DNA from: Ruegeria pomeroyi
GTDB taxonomy: Bacteria; Pseudomonadota; Alphaproteobacteria; Rhodobacterales; Rhodobacteraceae
DNA length: 64,000 nt
Assembly (NCBI RefSeq): GCF_021405525.1
Contig: NZ_JAGQAG010000001.1
Span: forward strand, 1,364,001-1,428,000
Direction: 5' to 3'
Shown here: positions 44,086 through 52,486 of the stretch, in pieces
Layout of the letters: every line of letters starts with the position of its first letter
Position numbering within the stretch: position 1 is the first letter of the stretch
Notes under the pieces: model-generated
The model's input: the letters and a program-made list of their open reading frames with translations, nothing else
Told to the model about the DNA's origin: nothing
Databases searched by the model: none
Translations under genes and position numbers: made by a program

Positions 44086-45155
44086 GACGCGGCCCTTCCC
44101 GTGCCCGAGCGGATGATCCGGTAGCGGGCGATGAAGCCGCCCACCAGAACGCAGAGCAGCGACATCGACACCACCAGATCGGCCAGAAAGGACGATACTC
44201 CCATCGCCCGGCTCATGCTGTCTGCTCCGACAAAGACCGAGGCGATGAACAGGGCGGCGATGACCACCCCCACCGGCGACAGGCCCGCCAGCATGGCCAC
44301 CACGATGCCGGTATAACCAAAACCGGGCGACAGGTCGGCGGTCAGATAGCCCTTGAGGCCCGCGACCTCGCTGACGCCCGCCAGCCCGGCCAGCCCGCCC
44401 GAGATGATCGCCACGCCAAACAGCGAACGTTTCACGTTGATCCCGGCATGGCGGGCGGCGGCGGCGTTCTCGCCCACCGCGCGCAGCCGGAACCCCCAGA
44501 CCGAGCGCGCCAGCATGAACTGCGCCACCGCGGCCAGAACCAGTGCCAGGATCAGCCCGGAATGCACCCGCATCCGGTCCATCAGTGGCGGCAGCATGCC
44601 CTGGTCGAGGATCGGCGCCGATTGCGGCCAGCCGAGCCCCATCGGATCCTTGAGCGGTCCTTCGAGCATCATTTGCAGGAAAATCAGGATGATGAAGTTC
44701 AACAGAAGCGTGGTCACCACCTCGTCGGCGCCAAAGCGCGATTTCAGGTAGGTCGGCACCGCCATGCCCGCCGCCCCGGCCGCAGCACCAAGGATCACGA
44801 TCAGCGGCACCAGCACCAGCCCCGGCAGGTCGAGCCAGCCGGCGCCGACCGCCACCGCCGCCATGGCGCCAAGGTAAAGCTGCCCCTCGGCCCCGATGTT
44901 CCAGAGCTTGGCGCGAAAGGCCAGCGCGGCGGCCAGCCCGGTAAAGATCAGCGGTGTCGCGCGGGTCAGCATCTCGGACAGGGCAAAGACCGAGCCAAAG
45001 ACGCCCTTGACCATCTCGCCATAGGCGGTGATCGGGTTGGCGCCCGCCGCCATCAGCGGAATGGCGGCAAAGGCCAGCGCGATCACGGCAGAAAGCACCG
45101 GAATGCCCAAGTCCATGGTGCGCGACCTGTGTTGGCGCGGTTCAATCCGGATCAT
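44082..45155 (-). CDS. ABC transporter permease, nucleobase/nucleoside type (YufP-like)
   Basis: A 357-residue permease with about ten hydrophobic segments. It carries FRAKLWNIGAEGQLYLGAM (about 80-98) and FGYTGIVVAMLAGLSPVGV, both typical of the first permease in BMP-linked systems. It overlaps the ATPase gene by 4 bp upstream and the second permease gene by 4 bp downstream, indicating tight translational coupling. Confidence 0.9.
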   Translation of the reverse strand: MIRIEPRQHRSRTMDLGIPVLSAVIALAFAAIPLMAAGANPITAYGEMVKGVFGSVFALSEMLTRATPLIFTGLAAALAFRAKLWNIGAEGQLYLGAMAAVAVGAGWLDLPGLVLVPLIVILGAAAGAAGMAVPTYLKSRFGADEVVTTLLLNFIILIFLQMMLEGPLKDPMGLGWPQSAPILDQGMLPPLMDRMRVHSGLILALVLAAVAQFMLARSVWGFRLRAVGENAAAARHAGINVKRSLFGVAIISGGLAGLAGVSEVAGLKGYLTADLSPGFGYTGIVVAMLAGLSPVGVVIAALFIASVFVGADSMSRAMGVSSFLADLVVSMSLLCVLVGGFIARYRIIRSGTGRAAS

Positions 45156-46669
45156 GCCGCCTCTCCTGCCATCATCAATCCAATCCGCTCGCGGTCATGG
45201 CTGCCGGTCTCGACAATCTGGCCGTCGCGGATCACCACGACCCGGTCGGCCAGGCCCAGGATCTCGTCCAGATCCTCCGAGATGAGCACGATCCCGGCGC
45301 CGCGTTCGCGCGCCTCGAGCAGGCGCCGCCCGACCTCGGCCGCCGCCCCCATGTCCAAACCGCGTGTCGGCTGGTTGGCCAGGATCAGGCGGGGCGCGCG
45401 TTCGAACACCCGTGCCAGGATCAGTTTCTGGATATTGCCACCCGAAAGCAGCCGCGCAGGTGCCGTCACGCCCGGACCACGCACGTCATAGGCACGGGCC
45501 AGTTCCTCGGCATGGGTCGCGATCGCCTCGCGCCGGAGCAGCCCGCGCGATTGCACCTGCGGGTCGTCCAGCCTCTCGATCACCATGTTCTCGGCCACGC
45601 TCATGGCGCCGACGATGCCCTCGTGATGGCGGTCCTCGGGGATGCGCCCGACACCGGCGCGCACCATCCTGGCGGGAGAGGGGCGGGGGATCTCGCTCCC
45701 ATCCACCCGGATATGCCCGGCGGTGGGGACGGAAAGGCCCGAGATCACGTTGGCCAGCGCGCTTTGCCCGTTGCCCGAGATACCCGCAACCCCCAGAATC
45801 TCATGGGCATGTACCGTCAGATCGGCCTGTTTCAGGCTGTCGCGCTGGGACCGGCCCGCGACCGAAACCCCCTGCAAATGCAGAACCGGGGCACCCGGTG
45901 CCATGGCGCTGCGGGCGATGCGGGGGGTGTCGGCGCCCACCATCATCCGGGCAATCGCCGCCTCGTCGGCCTCGGATGTGGCCATCTCGCCCACCTTGCG
46001 CCCATGGCGCAGCACCGCGATCCGGTCGGAAAAGGCCAGCACCTCGTGCAGCTTGTGCGAGATGAAGATCACCGACAGGCCCTCGGTCGTCATCGCCTTG
46101 ATGCTGGCAAACAGCGTATCGGCCTCTTGCGGGGTCAGCACCGCGGTGGGTTCGTCCAGCACCAGAATGCGGGCATCGCGATAAAGCGCCTTGAGGATCT
46201 CGACCCTCTGCCGCTCGCCCACGGAAAGGCGGCCCACCGGCACGTTCAGCGGGGCCTTGAGCCCGCTATGGGCCATGATCGCCTCGATCCGGGCCCGCGC
46301 ACCGCGCCGGTCGCGGCGGATCGCGCGCAGCGGTTCCGCGCCCAGCGTGATATTGTCGAGCGCATTGAGGTTCTCGGCCAAGGTGAAATGCTGGTGCACC
46401 ATGCCCACGCCTGCGGCCAGCGCCGCCTGCGGATGGCCCAGCGGCAGGGGCGCAAGATGCCCGGCCTCGTCCGCCACCTCGACCGTTCCCGCGTCGGGCA
46501 GGTAATGCCCGAACAGCATGTTCATCAGCGTGGTCTTGCCCGCGCCGTTTTCGCCCAGCAGCGCCAGCACCTCGCCGCGCGCCAGCGACAGGCTGACATC
46601 GTCATTGGCCACCACCGGGCCAAAGCGCTTGCTGAGCCCGTTCAGCCTGAGAACCGTTGTATCTGTCAT
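45152..46669 (-). CDS. Dual-domain ABC transporter ATP-binding protein (YufO-like)
   Basis: A 505-residue ATPase with two ABC modules. The first has Walker A GENGAGKTTLMN and LSVGERQRVEILKAL with ILVLDEPTAVLTP. The second is degenerate at Walker A (GISGNGQSALAN), as usual in this family, and carries LLSGGNIQKLILARV. It energises the BMP-type nucleobase importer. A GC-rich hairpin lies between it and the preceding binding-protein gene. Confidence 0.93.
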   Translation of the reverse strand: MTDTTVLRLNGLSKRFGPVVANDDVSLSLARGEVLALLGENGAGKTTLMNMLFGHYLPDAGTVEVADEAGHLAPLPLGHPQAALAAGVGMVHQHFTLAENLNALDNITLGAEPLRAIRRDRRGARARIEAIMAHSGLKAPLNVPVGRLSVGERQRVEILKALYRDARILVLDEPTAVLTPQEADTLFASIKAMTTEGLSVIFISHKLHEVLAFSDRIAVLRHGRKVGEMATSEADEAAIARMMVGADTPRIARSAMAPGAPVLHLQGVSVAGRSQRDSLKQADLTVHAHEILGVAGISGNGQSALANVISGLSVPTAGHIRVDGSEIPRPSPARMVRAGVGRIPEDRHHEGIVGAMSVAENMVIERLDDPQVQSRGLLRREAIATHAEELARAYDVRGPGVTAPARLLSGGNIQKLILARVFERAPRLILANQPTRGLDMGAAAEVGRRLLEARERGAGIVLISEDLDEILGLADRVVVIRDGQIVETGSHDRERIGLMMAGEAA

Positions 46670-46677
46670 GGGGAAAC

Positions 46678-46702
46678 GGGCCGGCGGTCACCCCGCCGGC
46701 CC
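46678..46702 (-). terminator. Attenuator hairpin between BMP protein and ATPase genes
   Basis: GGGCCGGCGG (46678-46687) and CCGCCGGCCC (46693-46702) form a perfect 10-bp stem with a 5-base loop, then GTTTCC on the minus strand. It probably limits read-through so that the binding protein is made in excess. Confidence 0.6.
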
Positions 46703-46710
46703 CGCTTTCA

Positions 46711-47700
46711 TCAGTTGTCCGAGACCGGGCGGTCGTCGTTCACGTTGACACGGAACAGACCGTCCAGAATCTCGGCTTCCTTGGCCTTGACCGCCGTGAC
46801 CGTTTCCGGTGCAACCAGGCTTTCGTCCAGCACCAGCGAACCGCCGCCATAGGCCATGAAACTGTACTGGCCATAATCGGCGGCCTCGAAACTGCCACCC
46901 GCGACATTCTCGATCGCCTTGTCGATGGTGGCCTCCATGTGCCACAGCGCCGAGGCGACGATGGTGCCTGGATAATCGCCCGAGGTGTCGATCACGTTGC
47001 CGACCGCCTTGACGCCGCGCTCGACCGCGGCATCGGACACGCCAAAGCGTTCGGCATACATCACGTCCGCGCCCGCATCCATCATCGCAAAGGCGCTTTC
47101 CTTGGCCTTGGGCGGGTCATACCAGCTGTCGATGAAATTGACGATGAACTTGACATCGGGGTTGACCGAGCGCGCGCCGTCCATGAACGCATGCATCAGC
47201 CGGTTCACCTCGGGGATGGCATAGCCACCGACCATGCCGATCACGTTCGATTCGGTGGCGGCACCGGCCACCATGCCGGTCAGATAGCTGGGTTCGTGGA
47301 TCCAGTTGTCGAAGACCGAGAAATTCGGTGCCACCGGCCCGAAGGACGATCCCATCAGAAAGGCGGTGTCGGGATAGTCCTTGGCCACCTTGCGTGCGGC
47401 GCGTTCCAGACCGAACACCTCGCCCACGATCAGTTGTGCACCCTGTTCGGCATATTCGCGCATTACCCTTTCATAATCGGTATTTGCGACATTCTCCGAG
47501 AAGGTATAGTCGATATCGCCGCGGTCGGCGGCGGTGTTCAGCGCCTTGTGAATGCGGCTGATCCATTGCTGTTCGACCGGCAACGTGTAGATGGCCGCGA
47601 CCTTGACCTTTTCGGCGGCGGCAGCCCCCGCCGTCATCAGGGCCGAAGCTGCGACTGCCGCAGCAAGCATGACCCTGCGCGTGATTGATGTGTTCTTCAT
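46711..47700 (-). CDS. BMP family ABC transporter substrate-binding protein
   Basis: A 329-residue periplasmic protein with a signal peptide (ITRRVMLAAAVAASALMTAGAAAA), followed by the BMP/PnrA fold: KVAAIYTLPVEQQWISRIHKAL, YERVMREYAEQGAQLIVGE, IGMVGGYAIPEVNRLMHAF and GADVMYAERFGV. BMP proteins bind nucleosides, purines or related bases. With the deaminase four genes later, a pyrimidine base or nucleoside is plausible. GCAGGAGAGG precedes the ATG. Confidence 0.92.
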   Translation of the reverse strand: MKNTSITRRVMLAAAVAASALMTAGAAAAEKVKVAAIYTLPVEQQWISRIHKALNTAADRGDIDYTFSENVANTDYERVMREYAEQGAQLIVGEVFGLERAARKVAKDYPDTAFLMGSSFGPVAPNFSVFDNWIHEPSYLTGMVAGAATESNVIGMVGGYAIPEVNRLMHAFMDGARSVNPDVKFIVNFIDSWYDPPKAKESAFAMMDAGADVMYAERFGVSDAAVERGVKAVGNVIDTSGDYPGTIVASALWHMEATIDKAIENVAGGSFEAADYGQYSFMAYGGGSLVLDESLVAPETVTAVKAKEAEILDGLFRVNVNDDRPVSDN

Positions 47701-47737
47701 GATCCTCTCCTGCTTTTTTCAGGAAGCGGAGCATTAT

Positions 47738-47753
47738 TTTACCGATTAGTCAA
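47738..47753. promoter_or_regulatory. Imperfect palindrome upstream of the BMP operon
   Basis: TTTACCGATTAGTCAA keeps 10 of 16 symmetric positions (TT-AC--AT--GT-AA pattern). It lies 38 bp before the BMP start in an AT-rich patch, suiting a GntR- or TetR-type operator. No regulator gene is adjacent. Confidence 0.35.
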
Positions 47754-47828
47754 TTTTTTCACGCATGGGTGTGCGTAAACCGGGCTTGAATTCGGCCGTC
47801 CTGCCTCCGGTTTGCGCATCTGGCCGGG

Positions 47829-48884
47829 TCAGGCCTTGGGGGCAGCCTGCGACCAGAGCTGTTGATAGACTTCCTCGATCCCCGCGGCCTCGCGCGCGGC
47901 GCTGAAGCTCTCGACCGCGATCTCACGGGCGGCAAGGGCGGCGGCACCGTGGATATCCTCGTCAACCAGCAGCGCACGGGCAACCTCGGCCCCTTGGCTC
48001 GGATTTTCCAGCGGCACCACCCGCCCGGTACGGCCCTGGGCCGAGAACTCGCGAAAGAAGCCGGTGTCCGAGCCGACAAAGGGCACGCCCGAGGCCATCG
48101 CCTCGAGCGGGACCATGCCATAGCCCTCGTAGCGGGGCAGTTGCACCACCAGCGACAGGGCGCGCATCAGGTCCGGCAGGCGGTCGGGCGCAACCTCGTC
48201 AATGAAACGGATGCGGTCGATCATGCCGGCACGCTGCACCTTGTCCTTGAGAGTGAGGGCGAATTTCTGGTGCTCCTTGGTGGCGCGGCCCACCACCAGC
48301 GCCACCGCGCCCGGCATTTCGGGCAAGAGGCGCAGCATCGCCTCGACAAAGAGATCGGTGCCCTTCTCCGGGCGCACCCGCCCGATGGTGGCAATGCCGA
48401 AGTCGCCGCCATAGCCCTGCGCCGCCCAGGCGGCGGGGCGGTCGGGGGCGGGGGAGAAGCGGTCGGTATCGACGCCATGGGGCACCACCGCGCGCACATG
48501 CGGGACAAAGCTTGCCGCCGCGTCCGAGGTGGCCACCACCGCATCCATCCGGCTGATCAGCCAGCGCGGAAAGGCTGAATGCCGCCGGATCGCGGCCGAG
48601 GTAAAGACGATGCGGATCGGCAGGCGCAGCACATCGCGCGCCCAGATCGCGGTCTGCATTTCCGGGTTGCGGCGCACATGCCAGATGGCAAAGGGCTTGC
48701 CCGGCGGTGGCGTGCGTGACAGCGCGCGGGCGGCGCGAGCGCTGATCGGTGTGGGGCAGCCGGGCAGGGCGTGGCCCACCAGCGCCAGATCGTGGGTCGC
48801 GACCTGTTGGCGGATCACATTTGCCGCCGTGGCCGAGACGCCGGTGAAGTTGCGGTTGAAATTGGTGACGAAGAGATCGGGCAT
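47829..48884 (-). CDS. Glycosyltransferase (GT-B fold, group 1)
   Basis: A 351-residue GT4-type glycosyltransferase. The C-terminal nucleotide-sugar half carries IATIGRVRPEKGTDLFVEAM (about residues 178-197), LVVQLPRYEGYGMVPLEAMASGVPFVG and an E-x7-E pattern (YEGYGMVPLE). Its ATG overlaps the kdtA stop (TGATG). With KDO transferase directly upstream it probably adds a core sugar to lipopolysaccharide on the cytoplasmic face, an inference from context. Confidence 0.88.
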   Translation of the reverse strand: MPDLFVTNFNRNFTGVSATAANVIRQQVATHDLALVGHALPGCPTPISARAARALSRTPPPGKPFAIWHVRRNPEMQTAIWARDVLRLPIRIVFTSAAIRRHSAFPRWLISRMDAVVATSDAAASFVPHVRAVVPHGVDTDRFSPAPDRPAAWAAQGYGGDFGIATIGRVRPEKGTDLFVEAMLRLLPEMPGAVALVVGRATKEHQKFALTLKDKVQRAGMIDRIRFIDEVAPDRLPDLMRALSLVVQLPRYEGYGMVPLEAMASGVPFVGSDTGFFREFSAQGRTGRVVPLENPSQGAEVARALLVDEDIHGAAALAAREIAVESFSAAREAAGIEEVYQQLWSQAAPKA

Positions 48885-50182
48885 CAGTCCAGTCCCAGCC
48901 GGGTTGTCAGGGTGTCGATGACCCCCTCAAGCGCGGTTTCCTGCGCGGCGACCAGTGCGCGCGCCTGGGTGCGGACGGTGTCAAACGCCTCTGTATCGTC
49001 CAGCCAGCGGCGGACGGCGCGGGCCAGCGGAGCGGCGCCTGTTACCTCTATGGCGCCACCGCTCGCAATCAATGGCTGAAAGGTTTCGGCAAAGTTGAAA
49101 TAGCCCGGTCCGGTGATCACCGCCGCGCCCGCCTGGGCCGGTTCGAACGGGTTGTGGCCGCCGATCTCGCGCAGCGAGCCGCCGAGAAAGACCAGCGGGC
49201 AAAGCGCGTACCAGGTGCCGGTCTCGCCCAGCGTGTCGGCCAGATAGACCTGCGTGCCGGGGGTGATGCTCTCGCCGATGCTGCGGCGGGCGGATGTGAG
49301 TCCGGCACCTGTTATCAGCGTCGACACTTCAGTGCCGCGCTCGGGGTGGCGCGGGATCAGCAAGAGCAACAGGTCAGGGTGGTCGGCCAGCAATTGGCGA
49401 TGCGCTTCCAGCACCACCTCTTCCTCGCCCGGATGGGTGGAACTGGCGACCCAGATCGGGCGGGGACCGATGGCGGCACGCATCTCTGTCAGCAGGGCGG
49501 TATCGACCGGCAGCGGCCCGGCCATAGCCTTGAGGTTGGTGCCGGGCGTGACCCGCGCCGGGTCGGCGCCCATGGCGATCAGGTTGTCGGCGGTCTGCCG
49601 GTTCTGGGTCAGGAAAAGGCGAAAGCGATCGAGGAGAAAGCGCGCAGTCGAGGGGAACCTTTGCCAGCCGCGCACCGATTTCTCGGACAGGCGGGCATTC
49701 AAGAGGGCCAGCGGCACTCCGGCGCGGGCGCCCTCGACGATCATGCGCGGCCAAAGCTCGCTTTCGACAAACACCGCCGCGTCGGGGCGCCAGTGGCGAT
49801 AGAAGCGCGCCACCGGGCCGGGCCCGTCGAGTGGGGCGAACTGGTGACGGCAGCGCGGCGGCATGCGCCGCGCGATCAGATCGGCCGAGGTGGGCGTACC
49901 CGAGGTGATCAGGAACTCGAGGTTCGGCATCCGCTCGCCCATGCGGGTGATCAGGCGCAACACCGACAGGCTCTCGCCGACGCTGGCGGCATGAAACCAT
50001 ACGAGCCGACCAGGGGGGCGTGGCAGGCTGGCATGGCCCAGCCGTTCGTGTTGGCGCTCCAGCGGCACATCGGCGCGGCTCAGCTTTTTGCGGACCGCGC
50101 GCCACGCAAACGGAACCAGCACCGACGAGGCCGCGCGATAAAGATGATAGAGCGGGGTCGGCGACAGGCCGGGGCCGGACAC
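48884..50182 (-). CDS. waaA: 3-deoxy-D-manno-octulosonic acid transferase
   Basis: A 432-residue GT-B enzyme that moves KDO from CMP-KDO to lipid A. Signatures are the catalytic Glu in VWFHAASVGES, the acceptor-side FVESELWPRMI, the NARLSEKSVRGW stretch, and the C-terminal LVFLGGSLREIGGHNPFEPA. The N-terminal hydrophobic YHLYRAASSVLVPFAW anchors it to the inner membrane. The start is GTG, 2 bp after the moaA stop. It forms a moaA - waaA - glycosyltransferase run. Confidence 0.93.
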   Translation of the reverse strand: MSGPGLSPTPLYHLYRAASSVLVPFAWRAVRKKLSRADVPLERQHERLGHASLPRPPGRLVWFHAASVGESLSVLRLITRMGERMPNLEFLITSGTPTSADLIARRMPPRCRHQFAPLDGPGPVARFYRHWRPDAAVFVESELWPRMIVEGARAGVPLALLNARLSEKSVRGWQRFPSTARFLLDRFRLFLTQNRQTADNLIAMGADPARVTPGTNLKAMAGPLPVDTALLTEMRAAIGPRPIWVASSTHPGEEEVVLEAHRQLLADHPDLLLLLIPRHPERGTEVSTLITGAGLTSARRSIGESITPGTQVYLADTLGETGTWYALCPLVFLGGSLREIGGHNPFEPAQAGAAVITGPGYFNFAETFQPLIASGGAIEVTGAAPLARAVRRWLDDTEAFDTVRTQARALVAAQETALEGVIDTLTTRLGLD

Positions 50183-50184
50183 GG

Positions 50185-51192
50185 TCAGCCGCCCGTGTGG
50201 CTCATGTGCCGGGACATCCTGCCGTCGACCTGCTGGCGGGAATAGTCGAAATCATGGCCCTTGGGTTTCAGCCCGATAGCGGCACGGATCGCCTGTTCCA
50301 GCGGTTCCTCGCTGCCCGGATGGTCGCGAAGGGGCTTGCGCAAGTCGGCCATGTCCTCTTGGCCGAGGCACATATACAGCTCGCCGGTGCAGGTCAGGCG
50401 CACCCGGTTGCAGCTTTCGCAGAAATTATGGCTGAGCGGGGTGATGAAGCCGATCTTTTGCCCGGTCTCCTCCAGCCGCACATAGCGCGCCGGGCCACCG
50501 GTGCGTTCGGACAGGTCGGTGACACGGTAGTGGTTTTCATACTCCGCGCGCACGTCCTTGAGCGACCAGAATTGGCCCAGACGGTTCTCGTTGCCGATAT
50601 CGCCCATCGGCATGACCTCGATCCAGGTCAGGTCCATGCCGCGTTCGGCGCACCATTCGGTGATGCGCGGCAGTTCTTCCTCGTTGAAGCCCTTGAGCGC
50701 CACCGCGTTGATCTTGATCCTGAGGCCCGCGCGCTGGGCCGCGTCGATGCCGCGCAGCACCTGCGGCAGGCGGCCCCAGCGGGTGATGTCGGCGAATTTC
50801 TGATCGTCCAGCGTATCAAGCGAGACATTCACCCGGCGCACGCCTGCGGCATAAAGCTGATCGGCAAAGCGTTCCAGCTGCGAGCCATTGGTGGTCAGCG
50901 TCAGTTCTTTCAGCGCGCCGCTGTCCAGATGCCGTGTCATGCCGTTGAAAAAGGTCATGATGTCGCGACGCACCAGCGGCTCGCCACCGGTGATGCGCAG
51001 CTTCTCCACTCCCATGCGGACAAAGGTCGAGCACATGCGGTCCAGCTCTTCCAGCGTCAGCAGCTCTTTCTTCGGCAGAAAGGTCATGCTTTCCGACATG
51101 CAATAGACGCAGCGGAAATCGCAGCGGTCTGTGACGGAGACGCGCAGATAGGTGATGGCGCGCTGGAACGGGTCGATAAGCGGAGCTGTCAT
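50185..51192 (-). CDS. moaA: GTP 3',8-cyclase MoaA (molybdenum cofactor biosynthesis)
   Basis: A 335-residue radical-SAM enzyme that makes the cyclic pterin precursor of molybdenum cofactor. The N-terminal Cys24-x3-Cys28-x2-Cys31 ([10 protein letters not shown]) binds the SAM cluster. The C-terminal [20 protein letters not shown] supplies the second cluster. [10 protein letters not shown] is the usual SAM motif. The ATG at 51192 fits the family N-terminus; a TTG 12 codons upstream is less likely. Cofactor from this pathway would serve the IorAB enzyme elsewhere in the window. Confidence 0.95.
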   Translation of the reverse strand: MTAPLIDPFQRAITYLRVSVTDRCDFRCVYCMSESMTFLPKKELLTLEELDRMCSTFVRMGVEKLRITGGEPLVRRDIMTFFNGMTRHLDSGALKELTLTTNGSQLERFADQLYAAGVRRVNVSLDTLDDQKFADITRWGRLPQVLRGIDAAQRAGLRIKINAVALKGFNEEELPRITEWCAERGMDLTWIEVMPMGDIGNENRLGQFWSLKDVRAEYENHYRVTDLSERTGGPARYVRLEETGQKIGFITPLSHNFCESCNRVRLTCTGELYMCLGQEDMADLRKPLRDHPGSEEPLEQAIRAAIGLKPKGHDFDYSRQQVDGRMSRHMSHTGG

Positions 51193-51283
51193 GGCGACAT
51201 AGGTAAAGCGGGTCGCTGCCAGCGGCAAGGGCGATGTGGGTTTGGGCTGGCGCAGGCCCGCTCTCTGGCGCTAGGGTCGGGCC

Positions 51284-51736
51284 ATGAGATACCTGGTTCT
51301 GATTTCCCTCGTGGCGCTGGCGGGCTGTGACCGCGTGCGCACCACCACCGACAAGCTGTTCGGGGGCGACAAGGCCCCGGAAACCACCGCCGCGCCGCAG
51401 GCCGAAACCGCGTCCGAAGAGGCCGCCGAGGCCGCAACGCCCGAGGCCGAAACGGCCCCGCCACCTGCCGACATCCTTCCCGGATGGGAGGGCGCGCGCC
51501 AGACCGTGGCCGGTCTGGGCGATCCCACGATTCCGGGGCGCTGGATGGAGACCGCGCTAGTCGAGCAGGAGCGCAATGGCCGCGTAGTGGTGCGCAAGAC
51601 GGGCGCCATCGCCCATGTCACCCTGATTCCTGGTGGCGGCGATCCGGGCAGCGGCAGCCGCCTGTCACTTGAGGCGATGCGGGCGCTGCTGGCGCCGATC
51701 GACGAGCTGGTGGAACTCGACGTCTATTCCAACTGA
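51284..51736 (+). CDS. Small lipoprotein with Ala/Glu/Pro-rich linker
   Basis: A 150-residue protein with a lipobox at its N-terminus (MRYLVLISLVALAGC, lipidated Cys15). A low-complexity Ala/Glu/Pro/Thr linker (about 30-65) is followed by a compact C-terminal domain (WMETALVEQERNGRVVVRKTG onward). It is expected in the periplasm, membrane-attached. I do not recognise the domain. Its last 13 bp overlap the 3' end of the convergent AlkD-like gene. Confidence 0.8.
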   Translation: MRYLVLISLVALAGCDRVRTTTDKLFGGDKAPETTAAPQAETASEEAAEAATPEAETAPPPADILPGWEGARQTVAGLGDPTIPGRWMETALVEQERNGRVVVRKTGAIAHVTLIPGGGDPGSGSRLSLEAMRALLAPIDELVELDVYSN

Positions 51737-52410
51737 GCTTTCAGGTATTTGCCCGCCTCCTTGCGGGCAAATGCCTTCATGGCGGGGCCGTGTTCGGCCA
51801 GAAAGGCGCGCACCGCTTCGGGATCGTGCTTGGAATGGTCGCGCAGCCACCAGGCCACCGATTTCTGGATGAACCAGTCGCGGTCGGGCACATAATCCGC
51901 CGCCCAGCCCAGGATGCGGTCGCGCGCGGCGGTATCGGCGGGTTTGGGGTTGCTCATCTTGGCCCAGGGCAGGGTGGTTACCAGCGCGGCGCGCCGGGTC
52001 CACATGTGGTCCGAGCGGGTCCAGTCTTCGACCTGGTCCAGCCGCGCCGGATCGGCCACCAGCCGTTTCTGCATCGCCATCGCCGCATGATCGGCAATTG
52101 CCCAGGCATCGAAATCGGGCAGCCACGACAGCAGCAGGTCCCAGACCGCGTCGTCAGGGCGGATGCGGGCCTGGGTCAAAAGCTTGGCGGCGGCCACCCG
52201 CGCCTCGTGGATATCGGTCTGCCAAAGCGCCTTGGCCAGCGCCACCCGGTCGGGAACAGCCAACTGTTGCCGCCAGGCCCGGCTCAGATCGTTCAGCACC
52301 GGGTTGGCGACCCCCAGATAGACGCGCGGAGCCTTGTGATAGGCGGCCATCTCGGCGGCGCGTTCGGTGTCGGCATGGGCGCGGATCTGGTCGAGATAGG
52401 GGCTGAGCAT
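51724..52410 (-). CDS. DNA alkylation repair protein (AlkD-like, HEAT-repeat)
   Basis: 228 residues of paired helices with features of the AlkD/AlkC HEAT-like glycosylase family. Examples are YLGVANPVLNDLSRAWRQ and WLPDFDAWAIADHAAMAM, and the late SVAWWLRDHSKHDPEAVRAFL. AlkD excises bulky or positively charged alkylated purines. I chose ATG 52410, with GGAGG before it; the open frame reaches further upstream without a better start. Catalytic-residue assignment needs an alignment. Confidence 0.85.
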   Translation of the reverse strand: MLSPYLDQIRAHADTERAAEMAAYHKAPRVYLGVANPVLNDLSRAWRQQLAVPDRVALAKALWQTDIHEARVAAAKLLTQARIRPDDAVWDLLLSWLPDFDAWAIADHAAMAMQKRLVADPARLDQVEDWTRSDHMWTRRAALVTTLPWAKMSNPKPADTAARDRILGWAADYVPDRDWFIQKSVAWWLRDHSKHDPEAVRAFLAEHGPAMKAFARKEAGKYLKAQLE

Positions 52411-52486
52411 GGCATCCTCCACGGGCGGGGTAGTGACAACCGGCGCGGGCGCCGGTTGTCGTGAACCTGTCGCAGGCAGAGGCGCG

